A stretch of DNA of 64,000 nt from Kitasatospora sp. NA04385 (GTDB taxonomy: Bacteria; Actinomycetota; Actinomycetes; Streptomycetales; Streptomycetaceae). The first letter of the stretch is position 1. Each line of letters starts with the position of its first letter. The DNA is taken from positions 206,134-270,133 of the forward strand of contig NZ_CP054919.1 of NCBI RefSeq assembly GCF_013364235.1. Reading direction: 5' to 3'. This document shows positions 46,778 through 55,368 of this stretch, piece after piece. The translations under genes were made by a program, and so were the position numbers. The notes below the pieces were generated by a model. It had not been told where the DNA came from and did no database searches. It was given only the letters and a program-made list of their open reading frames with translations.

Positions 46778-47401
46778 ATGATCGAAGGCTGGACCACGCA
46801 ATCGTCGACCGTCGTCCACCGCGGGCGCCGGATGACGGTGCGCCGCGACGAGGTCCGGCGGGCCGACGGCAGCCCGGGGACGTACGAGTACACCGAGGCG
46901 GTCGACGGGGTGCGCGTCCTGGCCCTCGACGGCCGGGGCCGCGTCGCGCTGGTCGCGGAGGACGTCTACGTCTGCGGCCTGCGGCTGCTGCTCTGCCCCG
47001 GCGGCGGCTGCGATCCGGCCGAGGACCCGGCGGCGGCCGCGCGGCGCGAGCTGCTGGAGGAGGCCGGCATCCGCGCCGCCCGGATCGAGCCGCTGACCGC
47101 GATGTGGCGGATGCCCGCGGGCGCCCGGACCCGCGAACACCTCTACCTCGCCACCGGCCTGACCGTCGGCGAGCACCGGCGGGAGGCCAGCGAGGCCGAC
47201 ATGGAACTGCACTGGGTCCCGCTGGCCGAGGCGGTGGCGATGTGCGCCGACGGCCGGATCACCGAGGCCGGCACCCTCGCGGCCGTCCTGCTCACCGCCC
47301 AGCGCACCGCCCGCCCACTGCCGCACCGGGCCACCGACCGGGCCCCGGCGTCCCCCGCCCCCGGGGCGACCGTCGGCGAGCCGGGAACGGAACCCCGCTG
47401 A
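46778..47401 (+). CDS. NUDIX hydrolase, ADP-ribose-pyrophosphatase-like
   Basis: A 207-residue protein with the Nudix box PGGGCDPAEDPAAAARRELLEEAGI and a preceding beta-strand domain (YTEAVDGVRVLAL) as in ADP-ribose pyrophosphatases. Gly/Cys-rich LLLCPGGGCDP is unusual. AAGGAG lies upstream of the ATG. It may act on ADP-ribose or a nucleotide sugar. Confidence 0.9.
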   Translation: MIEGWTTQSSTVVHRGRRMTVRRDEVRRADGSPGTYEYTEAVDGVRVLALDGRGRVALVAEDVYVCGLRLLLCPGGGCDPAEDPAAAARRELLEEAGIRAARIEPLTAMWRMPAGARTREHLYLATGLTVGEHRREASEADMELHWVPLAEAVAMCADGRITEAGTLAAVLLTAQRTARPLPHRATDRAPASPAPGATVGEPGTEPR

Positions 47402-47565
47402 CCGCCCGTCACCGGAGCCCCGGCCCGCGCCGCCCGACGTCCCGGAGCGCCTGCTCGCCGACGGGTGTGCCACCGGCCACTCGGCTCCCCACCGACCCGG
47501 GCCGCGGCAGCGCGCCCCGTTCCGACCACCGGCCCCCGCACGTACGTGACCCGAGGACCGAGACC

Positions 47566-49896
47566 GTGACCGCACCTGCTCTCACCGCCGCGCACTGGAA
47601 CCGGAGCTACACCGACGGCATCGCCTTCAGCGCGCTGCGCCCGCAGGAGATCGCCGCGCTCGCCGAGCACGCGCCCGCCCCCGAGGGCGGCGGCCGGGCC
47701 CTGGACGTGGGCTGCGGCCTGGGCGACCTGGCCGCCCACCTCGCACTGGTCGGCTACGCGGTGGACGCCGTCGACCTGTCGGCGGCCGCGCTGGAACGCG
47801 CCCGCGCCGCCCACCCCGAGGCCGGGGTGCGGTGGCTGGAGGCGGACGTCGAGGTCGCCGACCTGCACCACCTCCTCGGCGACCGGCCCTACGACCTGGT
47901 CACGATGCGGCTGTCCGTAGCCTTCCTGGCCGACCGGACGAACACCCTGCACCGGCTCGGCCACCTGCTGGCCCCCGGAGGGACCTTGCTGATCACCACC
48001 CCGCTCACCGCCACCACCCCCGCCGAACGCAGGCGCATCGCGCTCGACGAGGACGAGATCGCCGCCCTGACCTCCGGCTGGACGGACGTGCGCCGCCTCG
48101 ACGCCGACGGCCTCGGCCTGCTGGTGCTGCGCGCCCCCTGCCGCGACACCGCCGCCACCGAGCGCAGCACCCCGGCCACCGGCAACCTCGCGATCGCCGG
48201 GGCGCTGGCCGTCGTCACCAACAGCCGCGGCCGGGTGCTGCTCGGCTGGTCGGCCCGGGGCATGTGGGAACTGCCCGGCGGCAAGACCGACACGGTGGAG
48301 GACGGCACCGGCGGGGCGCGGGCCGAGACCCTGGAGGAGACCGCGGTGCGCGAACTCGCCGAGGAGACCGGCCTGAAGGCCGACGGCGCCGCAGTAATCA
48401 CCCTCTTGGTCGACCACGCCCAGCGGGTGCCGCGGATCACCGGGGTGGTGCGCGCCTTCGACGTCACCGGCACCCCGGCGGTGCGGGAGCCGGAGAAGTT
48501 CGTGCGCTGGGAGTGGTTCGACCTCGACGCCCTGGACTGCCTCGGACCGGTGTTCGCGCCCGCCGCGCAGGCCCTGAACGCGATCTGGCCCGGCACCGTG
48601 AACCGCCTACCGGAGATCTCCGCCTACCCGCACGACGCCCCGGCCCCGGCCGTGCCGGGCGCCGACCCCGAGGCCGCCCGGCGCCGCACCGCGATGACCG
48701 AACAGGTCGCCGCCGCCCACCCGCGGCTGCCCGTGGAGGTCCTGGCCGCGCTGCGCACCGTCGAGCGGCACCGGTTCCTGCCCGAGGCGGGCCTCGCCGC
48801 CGCCTACGCCCCCGACCGCCCGTACGTCACCCGCCGCGGGGCCCACGGGCAGGCGACCAGCTCCGTCTCGGCGGCGGACCTACAGGCCCTGATGCTCGCC
48901 CAGGCCGCCGTCACCCCCGGCGCCCGCGTGCTGGAGATCGGCAGCGGCGGCTGCAACGCCGCCTACCTCGCCCACCTCGCCGGGCCCTCCGGCCACGTCG
49001 TCACCGTCGACCTCGACCCGCACGTCGTGCACCGCACCCGCCGCGCCCTCGCCGAGACCGGCACCACCGGCGTCACCGCCCTGCTGGGCGACGGCAACCA
49101 CGGGGCGCCCGCCCACCTGGTGCCGCGCGGCGGCTTCGACGCGATCGTGGTCACCCACGCCGCCCGCGACCTCGCCCCCGCCTGGTCCGGGCAACTCGCC
49201 GACGGCGGACGCCTGGTCCTGCCGCTCGACCTCCACACCCACACCTGGTCGCTCGCCCTGCAACGCCACGGCGACCGGCTGGTCAGCACCGGAGACTGGA
49301 TCGGCTGCGGCTTCGTCCCCGACACCACCGCCGCCCCGGTCCCGCACACCCGCCTCGCCGACGACGTGCTGCTGTGGCACGCCGACGGCCCCGTCCCCGA
49401 CACCGACGGGCTGGCGCGGGCCCCGCACGGCCCCGGCCACGAGCGGCGCACCGGCGTCCGGGTCAGGCTCGGCGAGCCGTACGACTCGCTGCACCTGCAC
49501 CTGCTGACCACCCTGCACGGGCACGGCGGGTGCACCCTGTTCCAGGACCGGGAGCCCTCGGGCCTGACCCGGCTGCCCGGCGGCCGCACCACCCCGGCGC
49601 TCACCGCGGGCGGCTCACTCGCCTACCTCGTCCCCGAACCCACCGCGGACGGAGCGGGCGGAACGGACGGGGCCGAGTTCACCGTCCACGCCCTCGGCGA
49701 GCACGCCCCCGCGCTGGCCGAACGGATGGCCGCCGCCGTCCGCCACTGGGACCGGCACCTGCGCGGCCACGGCTACCCCCGCCTGACCGTCCACCCCACC
49801 ACGGCCCCGGACGCAGCCCCCCCGGCCGCCCTCGATCTCGTCCTCGACAAGCCGTCCGCCCGCCTGGCGTTCCGCCCGGCCACCGCCCCCGCGTAG
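47566..49896 (+). CDS. Three-domain fusion: SAM methyltransferase - NUDIX hydrolase - PCMT-like methyltransferase
   Basis: A 776-residue protein. Domain 1 (~1-195) is a class I methyltransferase (ALDVGCGLGDLAAHLA, AVDLSAAALERARA, LLAPGGTLLITTP). Domain 2 (~205-355) is a Nudix hydrolase (MWELPGGKTD..., TAVRELAEETGLKA) with an extended insertion inside the box. Domain 3 (~370-770) is a protein-L-isoaspartate O-methyltransferase-like domain (VTRRGAHGQATSSVSAADLQ, RVLEIGSGGCNAAYLAHL, ADGGRLVLPL) with a long C-terminal extension, as in the peptide-tailoring FxLD-type methyltransferases. GTG 47566 is chosen from the start of domain homology. Substrates unknown; no precursor peptide was recognised nearby. 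Confidence 0.88.
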   Translation: MTAPALTAAHWNRSYTDGIAFSALRPQEIAALAEHAPAPEGGGRALDVGCGLGDLAAHLALVGYAVDAVDLSAAALERARAAHPEAGVRWLEADVEVADLHHLLGDRPYDLVTMRLSVAFLADRTNTLHRLGHLLAPGGTLLITTPLTATTPAERRRIALDEDEIAALTSGWTDVRRLDADGLGLLVLRAPCRDTAATERSTPATGNLAIAGALAVVTNSRGRVLLGWSARGMWELPGGKTDTVEDGTGGARAETLEETAVRELAEETGLKADGAAVITLLVDHAQRVPRITGVVRAFDVTGTPAVREPEKFVRWEWFDLDALDCLGPVFAPAAQALNAIWPGTVNRLPEISAYPHDAPAPAVPGADPEAARRRTAMTEQVAAAHPRLPVEVLAALRTVERHRFLPEAGLAAAYAPDRPYVTRRGAHGQATSSVSAADLQALMLAQAAVTPGARVLEIGSGGCNAAYLAHLAGPSGHVVTVDLDPHVVHRTRRALAETGTTGVTALLGDGNHGAPAHLVPRGGFDAIVVTHAARDLAPAWSGQLADGGRLVLPLDLHTHTWSLALQRHGDRLVSTGDWIGCGFVPDTTAAPVPHTRLADDVLLWHADGPVPDTDGLARAPHGPGHERRTGVRVRLGEPYDSLHLHLLTTLHGHGGCTLFQDREPSGLTRLPGGRTTPALTAGGSLAYLVPEPTADGAGGTDGAEFTVHALGEHAPALAERMAAAVRHWDRHLRGHGYPRLTVHPTTAPDAAPPAALDLVLDKPSARLAFRPATAPA

Positions 49897-49965
49897 CCTG
49901 CCTGCGGGCTGAACTGCCGGAACTGCCGGAGCTGTCGGAGCTGCCGCAACGGCTCACGACCGTGG

Positions 49966-50754
49966 TCACGGCCCGGCAGGCAGCGGGACGGCGTCGTCGG
50001 GGAGGTTCTCCACGATCACCGCCACGGTCGCCGCCGCCCCGTCCACCTCCTGCACCCGGCGGTCGGCGAACGTCACCTCGAAGCGGCCGCTGCCGAGCGG
50101 TCTGGTCCGCGGGAAGTCGGAGCAGATGGGCGGCTCGGCCCGGCGGCTGAGGGTGAACCACCACATGCTCCGCCCCGGGGACAGGGCGCGCAGCGGCGCC
50201 TGCTCGAACGCCGCCTCGACCAGGTCCCGCCAATCGGCGGCGTGCCTGGTCCTGGTGTCCGCCGCGGCGGACCGGCGCATCATCGCCCAGCGCGCGGGCA
50301 CGGCCTCGCCCCGCTCATGGGCCTCGGCCAGCTCCCAGGTCCGCAGGAAGGGCCACTGCGCGGTGAGTTCGCGCACCCTGGAGCCTGCGTGCCAGGAGCG
50401 CATCGCGCCCGCGACCTCGGACAGGTCCCGCGACTTGCCCGAAGCCATGTGGACGTTCCGGGCCCAGCAGTCGACCAGGAAACAGCGTTCGTTTTTCGCC
50501 ATCAGGACGTTCACCAAGCGGTCGCCGGCTTCGATCTCCGCCGCTACGTGGCGCCAGCCCGGCGAGGACGTCAACTCGACCGTGAGTCCGGGGCCCTCAC
50601 GGTCCATCACCGCTTGGAGGGCGTCGCGCAGGGAGCCCGCGTCCGCCACCTCGGGGTAGTGGGCGGCGTACGCGTGCAGAGGGTGCGCGGGATCAGCCGG
50701 TGCCACGTCCGGGAGCGGTCCGTGCTCGTGAAAGGGGCTGTCGACCTCGGGCAT
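49966..50754 (-). CDS. DUF6193-family protein
   Basis: A 262-residue protein resembling DUF6193 proteins of Streptomyces (RDLSEVAGAMRSWHAGSRVREL, PFLRTWELAEAHERG, WRDLVEAAFEQAPLRALSP). The family is annotated as linked to natural-product loci but has no proven function. It is convergent with the three-domain fusion, with only about 70 bp between them. Confidence 0.75.
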   Translation of the reverse strand: MPEVDSPFHEHGPLPDVAPADPAHPLHAYAAHYPEVADAGSLRDALQAVMDREGPGLTVELTSSPGWRHVAAEIEAGDRLVNVLMAKNERCFLVDCWARNVHMASGKSRDLSEVAGAMRSWHAGSRVRELTAQWPFLRTWELAEAHERGEAVPARWAMMRRSAAADTRTRHAADWRDLVEAAFEQAPLRALSPGRSMWWFTLSRRAEPPICSDFPRTRPLGSGRFEVTFADRRVQEVDGAAATVAVIVENLPDDAVPLPAGP

Positions 50755-50818
50755 GCGGCCGAGTCTGCCAGAACGGCCTGCCGCACCGGCCGGTGGGGCC
50801 CTCGCGTTCCCGCTCCTC

Positions 50819-50854
50819 GAAGTGCCGGTGGAAGTGCCCGTGGAAGTGCCCGTA
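50819..50854 (+). repeat. Three tandem 12-bp repeats
   Basis: Three copies of GAAGTGCCCGTG with single-base variants, in the spacer between DUF6193 and DUF3618. The rest of the 270-bp spacer carries the DUF6193 upstream region and an unassigned leader. Confidence 0.75.
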
Positions 50855-51023
50855 CGCGGTGGTGTGCGGCGGGAGGTCGTGCGTCGGCGGTGCGGCTGGT
50901 GGATGACCTGCGAGTTCAGGGGTAGGCGCGGACGGGCGGGGAGGACCCCGGCGTCCCCGCGCCCGAGCAGACAGTCGGCAGCGCGAAGGCCGACACCGCC
51001 GAGATCGAGGAGAGGGCACACCG

Positions 51024-51527
51024 ATGAACCAGCCGTTCCAGAGCGACGAACCCGCGCGGACCGACCAGGTGCCCGAGCAGGTCGGGCACACCCGTGAGGA
51101 CCTCGGCCGCACCGTCGAGGCGTTGGCGGCCAAGGCCGACGTCAGGGAGCAGGCCGCCCACGTCAAGGAGCAGGCCGCCGACGTCAAGGAGCAGGTCAAG
51201 GAGCACGCGGCCGAGGTGAGGGAGCAGGCGGCCGGGGCGGCCGCCCAGGCGGCCGACTGGGCCCGGGAGAAGGCCGGGCAGGCCGCCGGGCTGGTCAAGG
51301 AGAAGACTCCCGATCCGGTGCTCGACAAGGCGGTCCAGGCCGCGGCGCAGGTCCGCAGGACGGCGGCCCGGGCGGGGCACCTGGCGGCCGAGCGGACGCC
51401 GGACGAGGTGGGCGAGAAGGCGACGAGTGCCGCGGCGGCGGTGCGGGCCAACCGCGTCCCGCTGCTGGCCGGGGCCGCGGTGCTGGTGGCCGTCCTGGTC
51501 CTGCTGCGCGGCCGGAAGCGCAAGTGA
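51024..51527 (+). CDS. DUF3618 family membrane-anchored coiled-coil protein
   Basis: A 167-residue protein: DUF3618 N-terminal motif (RTDQVPEQVGHTREDLGRTV), a long coiled-coil with repeated VKEQAADVKEQ heptads, and a single C-terminal transmembrane segment (VPLLAGAAVLVAVLVLL) followed by basic residues. Typically encoded with DUF4235, phage-shock-like and envelope genes. It overlaps the next gene by 4 bp. Confidence 0.88.
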   Translation: MNQPFQSDEPARTDQVPEQVGHTREDLGRTVEALAAKADVREQAAHVKEQAADVKEQVKEHAAEVREQAAGAAAQAADWAREKAGQAAGLVKEKTPDPVLDKAVQAAAQVRRTAARAGHLAAERTPDEVGEKATSAAAAVRANRVPLLAGAAVLVAVLVLLRGRKRK

Positions 51528-51790
51528 AGGCGGTCGCGGTCCTCTACAAGCCGGTCGGGCTGACGCTCGGCGTCGTCGGCGGCATGGTCGCGGGCGTCGC
51601 CTTCAAGCAGGTGTGGAAGGCGGTCGGCCACAGCGACGATGCCCCGGACCCCACCGACAAGGACCACGGCTGGGGTGAGGTGCTGTTCGCCGCCGCCCTC
51701 CACGGCGCGGTCTTCGGGCTGGTCAAGGCCGCCATCGACCGCGGCGGGGCCGTCGGCGTCCGGCGCCTGACGGGGACCTGGCCCGACTGA
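51524..51790 (+). CDS. DUF4235 family small membrane protein
   Basis: An 88-residue protein with two hydrophobic segments (VGLTLGVVGGMVAGVAF, LFAAALHGAVFGLVKAAI) and family residues GxxxKxVWK and WGEVL. GTG 51524 overlaps the DUF3618 stop. Often found with DUF3618; likely acts at the membrane. Confidence 0.9.
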   Translation: MKAVAVLYKPVGLTLGVVGGMVAGVAFKQVWKAVGHSDDAPDPTDKDHGWGEVLFAAALHGAVFGLVKAAIDRGGAVGVRRLTGTWPD

Positions 51791-51800
51791 CCCGCACCGG

Positions 51801-51836
51801 GGGGGTGCCGGACCCCGGGCGGGGTCCGGCACCCCC
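51801..51836. terminator. Strong terminator after DUF3618-DUF4235
   Basis: Perfect 16-bp stem: GGGGGTGCCGGACCCC (51801-51816) and GGGGTCCGGCACCCCC (51821-51836) with a GGGC tetraloop, 11 bp after the DUF4235 stop. Confidence 0.9.
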
Positions 51837-51856
51837 CGTACGGGTCCCCGATTTTC

Positions 51857-51886
51857 CTGACGATGAGTCAACACCGGTTCTATGGT
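51857..51886 (+). promoter_or_regulatory. Putative promoter of the Trypco1 gene
   Basis: CTGACG (51857-51862) and TATGGT (51881-51886) with 18-bp spacing, about 100 bp upstream of the Trypco1 ATG and just after the terminator. Match to the -10/-35 consensus is moderate. Confidence 0.4.
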
Positions 51887-51988
51887 GGTGATCCGGTCCC
51901 CGGCGACGATGCCGGACGCGGGGCGGCGGGCGCGCGGCAAGGGCGCGGGCCGCGTGGTCCACGGACCGTACGAAGGGGGAGGCGGGGG

Positions 51989-52333
51989 ATGAAGTACCTG
52001 GTGGAGCTGCCGGTCGGCACGACGACGGTGAACGTGGAGGTGATCGCGGAGGACGAGGGACTGGTGCAGGTGTCCCGGTCCGACCGGCTGGCCCGGCGGG
52101 CGGCCAGGTCCCTGGGCGAGATGCTCGCGGACGTCCGCCCGGTCGCCGAGGAGTTCGTCGCGGGGCTCGGCTCGATGGCCCGGCGCCCGGACGAGGTGTC
52201 GCTCGAGTTCGGGCTGACGATGTCGGCGGAGGCGGACCTGGTGGTCTCCTCGGCGGCGGCGGAGGCGAACTTCAAGGTGTCGCTGACGTGGCGCCCCGCG
52301 CAGGGCAGCCCTGAGCCGAACCCGTCGCGGTGA
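51989..52333 (+). CDS. Trypco1 (trypsin-co-occurring domain 1) family protein
   Basis: A 114-residue protein: MKYLVELPVGTTTVNVEVIA, RPVAEEFVAGLGSMARRPDE, VSLEFGLTMSAEADLVV and NFKVSLTW, all features of the CU044_2847/Trypco1 family. Such domains sit beside trypsin-like proteases in predicted conflict/immune systems. The next gene, overlapping by 4 bp, is a truncated trypsin-like protease, which fits the pairing. Confidence 0.9.
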   Translation: MKYLVELPVGTTTVNVEVIAEDEGLVQVSRSDRLARRAARSLGEMLADVRPVAEEFVAGLGSMARRPDEVSLEFGLTMSAEADLVVSSAAAEANFKVSLTWRPAQGSPEPNPSR

Positions 52334-52584
52334 CGGCGCCGGAACCCGTGCCGGGCCTCGACGCGGGGACGCTGGAGGCGGCGATCGTGCGGGTCCGCGG
52401 CGCGGCGGCAGGGCCGGTCGGGGTCGGGTTCCTGGTGGCCGAGCGGCTGGTGCTGACCTGCGCGCACGTCGTGAGCAGCGCGCTGGGCCTCCCCGGTGGC
52501 GACGTCGCCCGGGACGGGTGGACCCGGGACGAGTGGGCCCGCGCCGCGCCCGGCATCCCGTACGCGCCCGGATGCCCGCGCTGA
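52330..52584 (+). pseudogene. Truncated trypsin-like protease of a Trypco system
   Basis: An 84-codon frame starting at GTG 52330 inside the Trypco1 stop. AAAGPVGVGFLVAERLVLTCAHVVSSALG is the N-terminal beta-barrel half with the catalytic His (TCAHVV) of a trypsin-like protease. The rest of the protein, including the Asp and Ser segments and any STAND/NACHT or sensor part, is missing, and the last ~25 residues look unrelated. A MerR gene follows on the opposite strand. The system therefore looks broken. Confidence 0.75.
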
Positions 52585-52651
52585 ACCGCGCCCCGGCGGG
52601 CCGCGGGGCCGAGCGGAGCGGGTGGCCGTCACCGGTGGCCGGTACCGGTCG

Positions 52652-53014
52652 TCAGGGGTCGTCCTGGCGGCGGGCGGTGGCGGCGATCGACTGGCGCAGC
52701 AGGTGCCGGGCGGCCTCCAGTTCGTCGGCCCGGCGGTCGAGGACGGCCAGCCGGTCCCGGAGGCCGGCCAGGACGCCGGGGCAGGGGCGCAGGGCGGCCG
52801 CGCCGTCGGTGCAGGGCAGCAGCAGGCGGATGGTGCGGGTGGGCAGGCCGGCGGCGAGCAGGGCGCGGATGCGGCGCACCGTCTCGACCGTGTGCTCCTC
52901 GTAGTCGCGGTAGCCGTTGGCGCGGCGTTCGGAGCGGATCAGCCCGGCCCGCTCGTAGTGGCGCAGCAGCCGTTCGCCGACGCCCGTCCGCCGGGCCAGC
53001 TCCCCGATCAGCAC
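52652..53014 (-). CDS. MerR-family transcriptional regulator
   Basis: A 120-residue protein with a MerR winged helix (VLIGELARRTGVGERLLRHYE, RANGYRDYEE) and a short C-terminal helix (LDRRADELEAARHLL). It has one Cys in PCTDG and another in RPCPG, so a metal or redox effector is possible but not shown. It is divergent from the amidohydrolase gene, with a 19-bp-spaced promoter between. Confidence 0.9.
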   Translation of the reverse strand: MLIGELARRTGVGERLLRHYERAGLIRSERRANGYRDYEEHTVETVRRIRALLAAGLPTRTIRLLLPCTDGAAALRPCPGVLAGLRDRLAVLDRRADELEAARHLLRQSIAATARRQDDP

Positions 53015-53035
53015 CCGTACCCGCCCCCGTCCCGT

Positions 53036-53066
53036 TTGACCTTCCCATGGTGTCAGGGCGCAACAG
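53036..53066 (+). promoter_or_regulatory. MerR-type promoter/operator of the amidohydrolase gene
   Basis: TTGACC (53036-53041) and a weak -10 region CAACAG (53061-53066) have a 19-bp spacer. The spacer is a partial dyad (CCTTCCCATGGTGTCAGG), the layout of MerR-family promoters. Confidence 0.65.
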
Positions 53067-53117
53067 TGCTTCCAGCGGCGGCATTCCGGGCCCGCCGGGA
53101 CGGAGGGGAACGAACCA

Positions 53118-53906
53118 GTGATCATCGACGCGCACAGCCACGTCCACGACCCGGTCGGGGCGCACCTGGAGCTGCTGGACGAGGCCGGGGTCGACCGCGC
53201 GGTGCTCTTCGCGACCCGGCCGCACCCGGAACGGGCGGGCGACCTGGCCGCGCTGCGCCGGGAGTTGGCCGTCCTGGCGGAGGCGCTGGACGGCCGGTCC
53301 GCCACGGTGGAGGCGTACCGGGGCGCCTGGCGGGAGCTGGACGCGGCGCTGGCCGCCCGGCCGGACCGGTTCATCGGCTTCCTGTCGGTGCCGCTGGGGC
53401 TGGACGCCCGCGCGACCGCCGAACTGGTGGAACGGGAGGTGGTCGGGCGCGGGCTGCACGGGATCGGCGAGCTGACGCCGCCGCCGGGCGGGGCCGGGCT
53501 GGTCGAGCCGGTGCTCCGGGCGGCGGCCGACCTGGGGCGGCTCCCGGTGGTCGTGCACGGGTCCGCGCCGACCACCGGGCCGGACCTGGCGACGCTGGCG
53601 GCGCTGGCCCGCCGGTACCCCGGCGTTCCGCTGGTGGTCAGCCAGTTGGGCGGTCAGCACTGGATGCAGGCCGTCGAACTGGCCCGGGACACGCCGAACC
53701 TGTACCTGGAACTGTCCACCGCCCCGGTGGTCTTCGCGGTCCGGCTGGCCGTCCGCGAGCTGCCCGAGCGGACGCTGTTCGGCTCGGACGCACCGTACGG
53801 CGACCCGGTGCTCGCCCGCGCCCTGGTGGAACGGGTCACCGCGCCGGGCGAGGTCCGCGACCGGGTGCTGGGCGGGACGCTCGCCGAACTGGTCGGCCTC
53901 GGCTGA
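53118..53906 (+). CDS. Amidohydrolase-family protein (amidohydrolase 2 type)
   Basis: A 262-residue TIM-barrel protein. It begins with MIIDAHSHVHDPVG (metal His-x-His). Later metal His lies in VVVHGSAPTT, with SQLGGQHW after it, and the Asp in LFGSDAPYGD. The family hydrolyses or decarboxylates carboxylate substrates; the substrate is unknown. GTG 53118 follows GGAGGGGAA. It is probably controlled by the MerR protein. Confidence 0.88.
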   Translation: MIIDAHSHVHDPVGAHLELLDEAGVDRAVLFATRPHPERAGDLAALRRELAVLAEALDGRSATVEAYRGAWRELDAALAARPDRFIGFLSVPLGLDARATAELVEREVVGRGLHGIGELTPPPGGAGLVEPVLRAAADLGRLPVVVHGSAPTTGPDLATLAALARRYPGVPLVVSQLGGQHWMQAVELARDTPNLYLELSTAPVVFAVRLAVRELPERTLFGSDAPYGDPVLARALVERVTAPGEVRDRVLGGTLAELVGLG

Positions 53907-53996
53907 GGCACCGGGGCACCGGGGCGCTGGGGCACCGCGGCGCGGGGCCCGGCCGTACCGGTCGGACGGAGGGGCCGGGTCCCGGTCTCGGCAGCC

Positions 53997-54086
53997 GTCC
54001 TGCGCCGCCGGTGCCGCTCCTCCACCGTCCTGCGCCGCCGGTGCCGCTCCTCAATCGTCCTGCGCCGCCAGCGCCGTTCCTCCGAT
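53997..54086. repeat. Three tandem 30-bp repeats
   Basis: Three copies of a 30-bp unit beginning GTCCTGCGCCGCCGGTGCCG, the third with a few changes, between the amidohydrolase and benE genes. Their function is unknown; a minus-strand Arg-rich reading across them looks like a shadow. Confidence 0.85.
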
Positions 54087-54126
54087 TCCGGCGGGGCGGG
54101 GGCCGGGGGGACGGGATACTGCTCGA

Positions 54127-55368
54127 ATGCCAGATCATCGGACCGCCGCTCCGGCAAGGACCGCACCGGTCGAATCCCCCGCCCCGCCGCCCGGCCGGCC
54201 CTCGCTGCGGCGGGACGTCTCGGTCCCCGCCCTGCTGGCCGGCCTCGTGTGCATCGCCGTCTCCTTCTCCGGCCCGCTGGTCGTCGTGCTCGCCGCGGCC
54301 GCCGCCGGGCACCTGGACCCGGCGCACACCGCCTCCTGGATCTGGGCGGTGTCGATCGGCAGCGGACTGACCTGCCTGCTGCTCAGCTGGTGGACCCGCA
54401 CGCCCGTCATCACCGCCTGGTCGACCCCCGGCGCGGCGCTGCTGATCGGCAGCCTCGGCGCCCACCCGTACCCGGAGGCGGTCGGGGCGTTCCTGGTCAG
54501 CTCGGTCGCCGTCGCGCTGTTCGGCGCCACCGGCCTGTTCGGGCGGCTGATCAGGGCGATCCCGGCGGGCATCGTCAACGCCATGCTGGCCGGCATCCTG
54601 TTCGCCTTCGGCGCGGGCATCTTCACCGAACTGCGCGCCGCCCCCGTCCTGGTGCTGGGCAGCTTCACCGTCTTCCTGCTGGCCAAGCGCCTGCTGCCGC
54701 GCTACGCCGTCCCGCTGGCGCTGCTGGCGGGCGCGCTGCTGGCCGCGGGCACCGTCGGGCTGCCGCTGCGCCTCGGCTCCGGCGGCCCCACCCACCCCGT
54801 CTGGACCACCCCGGCGTTCTCCTGGTCCGCCGCCGTCGGTCTGGCGCTGCCGCTCACCATCGTCGCGCTGGCCTCGCAGAACGCCCCCGGCCTCGGCATC
54901 ATGCGGGCCTCCGGCTACGAGCCCGACGACCGGCTGCTGGTCGGCGCGACCGGCGGCCTGTCGGTGCTGCTCGCCCCGTTCGGCTCGCCCGGCGTCAACC
55001 TGGCGGCGATCACCGCCGCGATCTGCACCAGCCCCGAGAGCCACCCCGACCCCCGCCGGCGGTACGTGGCCGGGATGTCCGCGGGCCTGCTCTACCTGCT
55101 GGTCGGCAGCTTCGGCGGCGTCCTGGTCAGCCTGTTCACCGGCCTGCCGCCCGCCCTGGTCGCGGTGATCGCCGGTGTCGCCCTGCTGGCCTCCTTCCAG
55201 GGCAGCCTGGCCGCCGCGGTCGCCGACGAGCGGGGCCGCGACGGCGCGGTGGTCACCTTCCTCGCCACCGCCTCCGGCATGACCCTGTTCGGCATCGGCG
55301 CCCCCTTCTGGGGCCTCCTGCTGGGCCTGGCCACCCACGCCGTCCTGACCCACCGCCACCGTCGCTGA
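54127..55368 (+). CDS. benE: BenE-family benzoate/H+ symporter
   Basis: A 413-residue membrane protein with 11-12 hydrophobic segments and BenE signatures: WTRTPVITAWSTPGAALL, IPAGIVNAMLAGILF and FGSPGVNLAAITAAICTS. BenE takes up benzoate or similar aromatic acids. No benzoate-degrading genes are in this window, so the substrate is open. Confidence 0.92.
   Translation: MPDHRTAAPARTAPVESPAPPPGRPSLRRDVSVPALLAGLVCIAVSFSGPLVVVLAAAAAGHLDPAHTASWIWAVSIGSGLTCLLLSWWTRTPVITAWSTPGAALLIGSLGAHPYPEAVGAFLVSSVAVALFGATGLFGRLIRAIPAGIVNAMLAGILFAFGAGIFTELRAAPVLVLGSFTVFLLAKRLLPRYAVPLALLAGALLAAGTVGLPLRLGSGGPTHPVWTTPAFSWSAAVGLALPLTIVALASQNAPGLGIMRASGYEPDDRLLVGATGGLSVLLAPFGSPGVNLAAITAAICTSPESHPDPRRRYVAGMSAGLLYLLVGSFGGVLVSLFTGLPPALVAVIAGVALLASFQGSLAAAVADERGRDGAVVTFLATASGMTLFGIGAPFWGLLLGLATHAVLTHRHRR

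Noticed and set aside
50819..50854. CRISPR-like repeats
   Set aside because: Units are 12 bp, contiguous and without spacers; a plain tandem repeat.
53654..54166. Minus-strand protein with 10-residue Arg-rich repeats
   Set aside because: The repeats come from the 30-bp DNA repeats, and the frame overlaps the amidohydrolase gene; likely not a gene.
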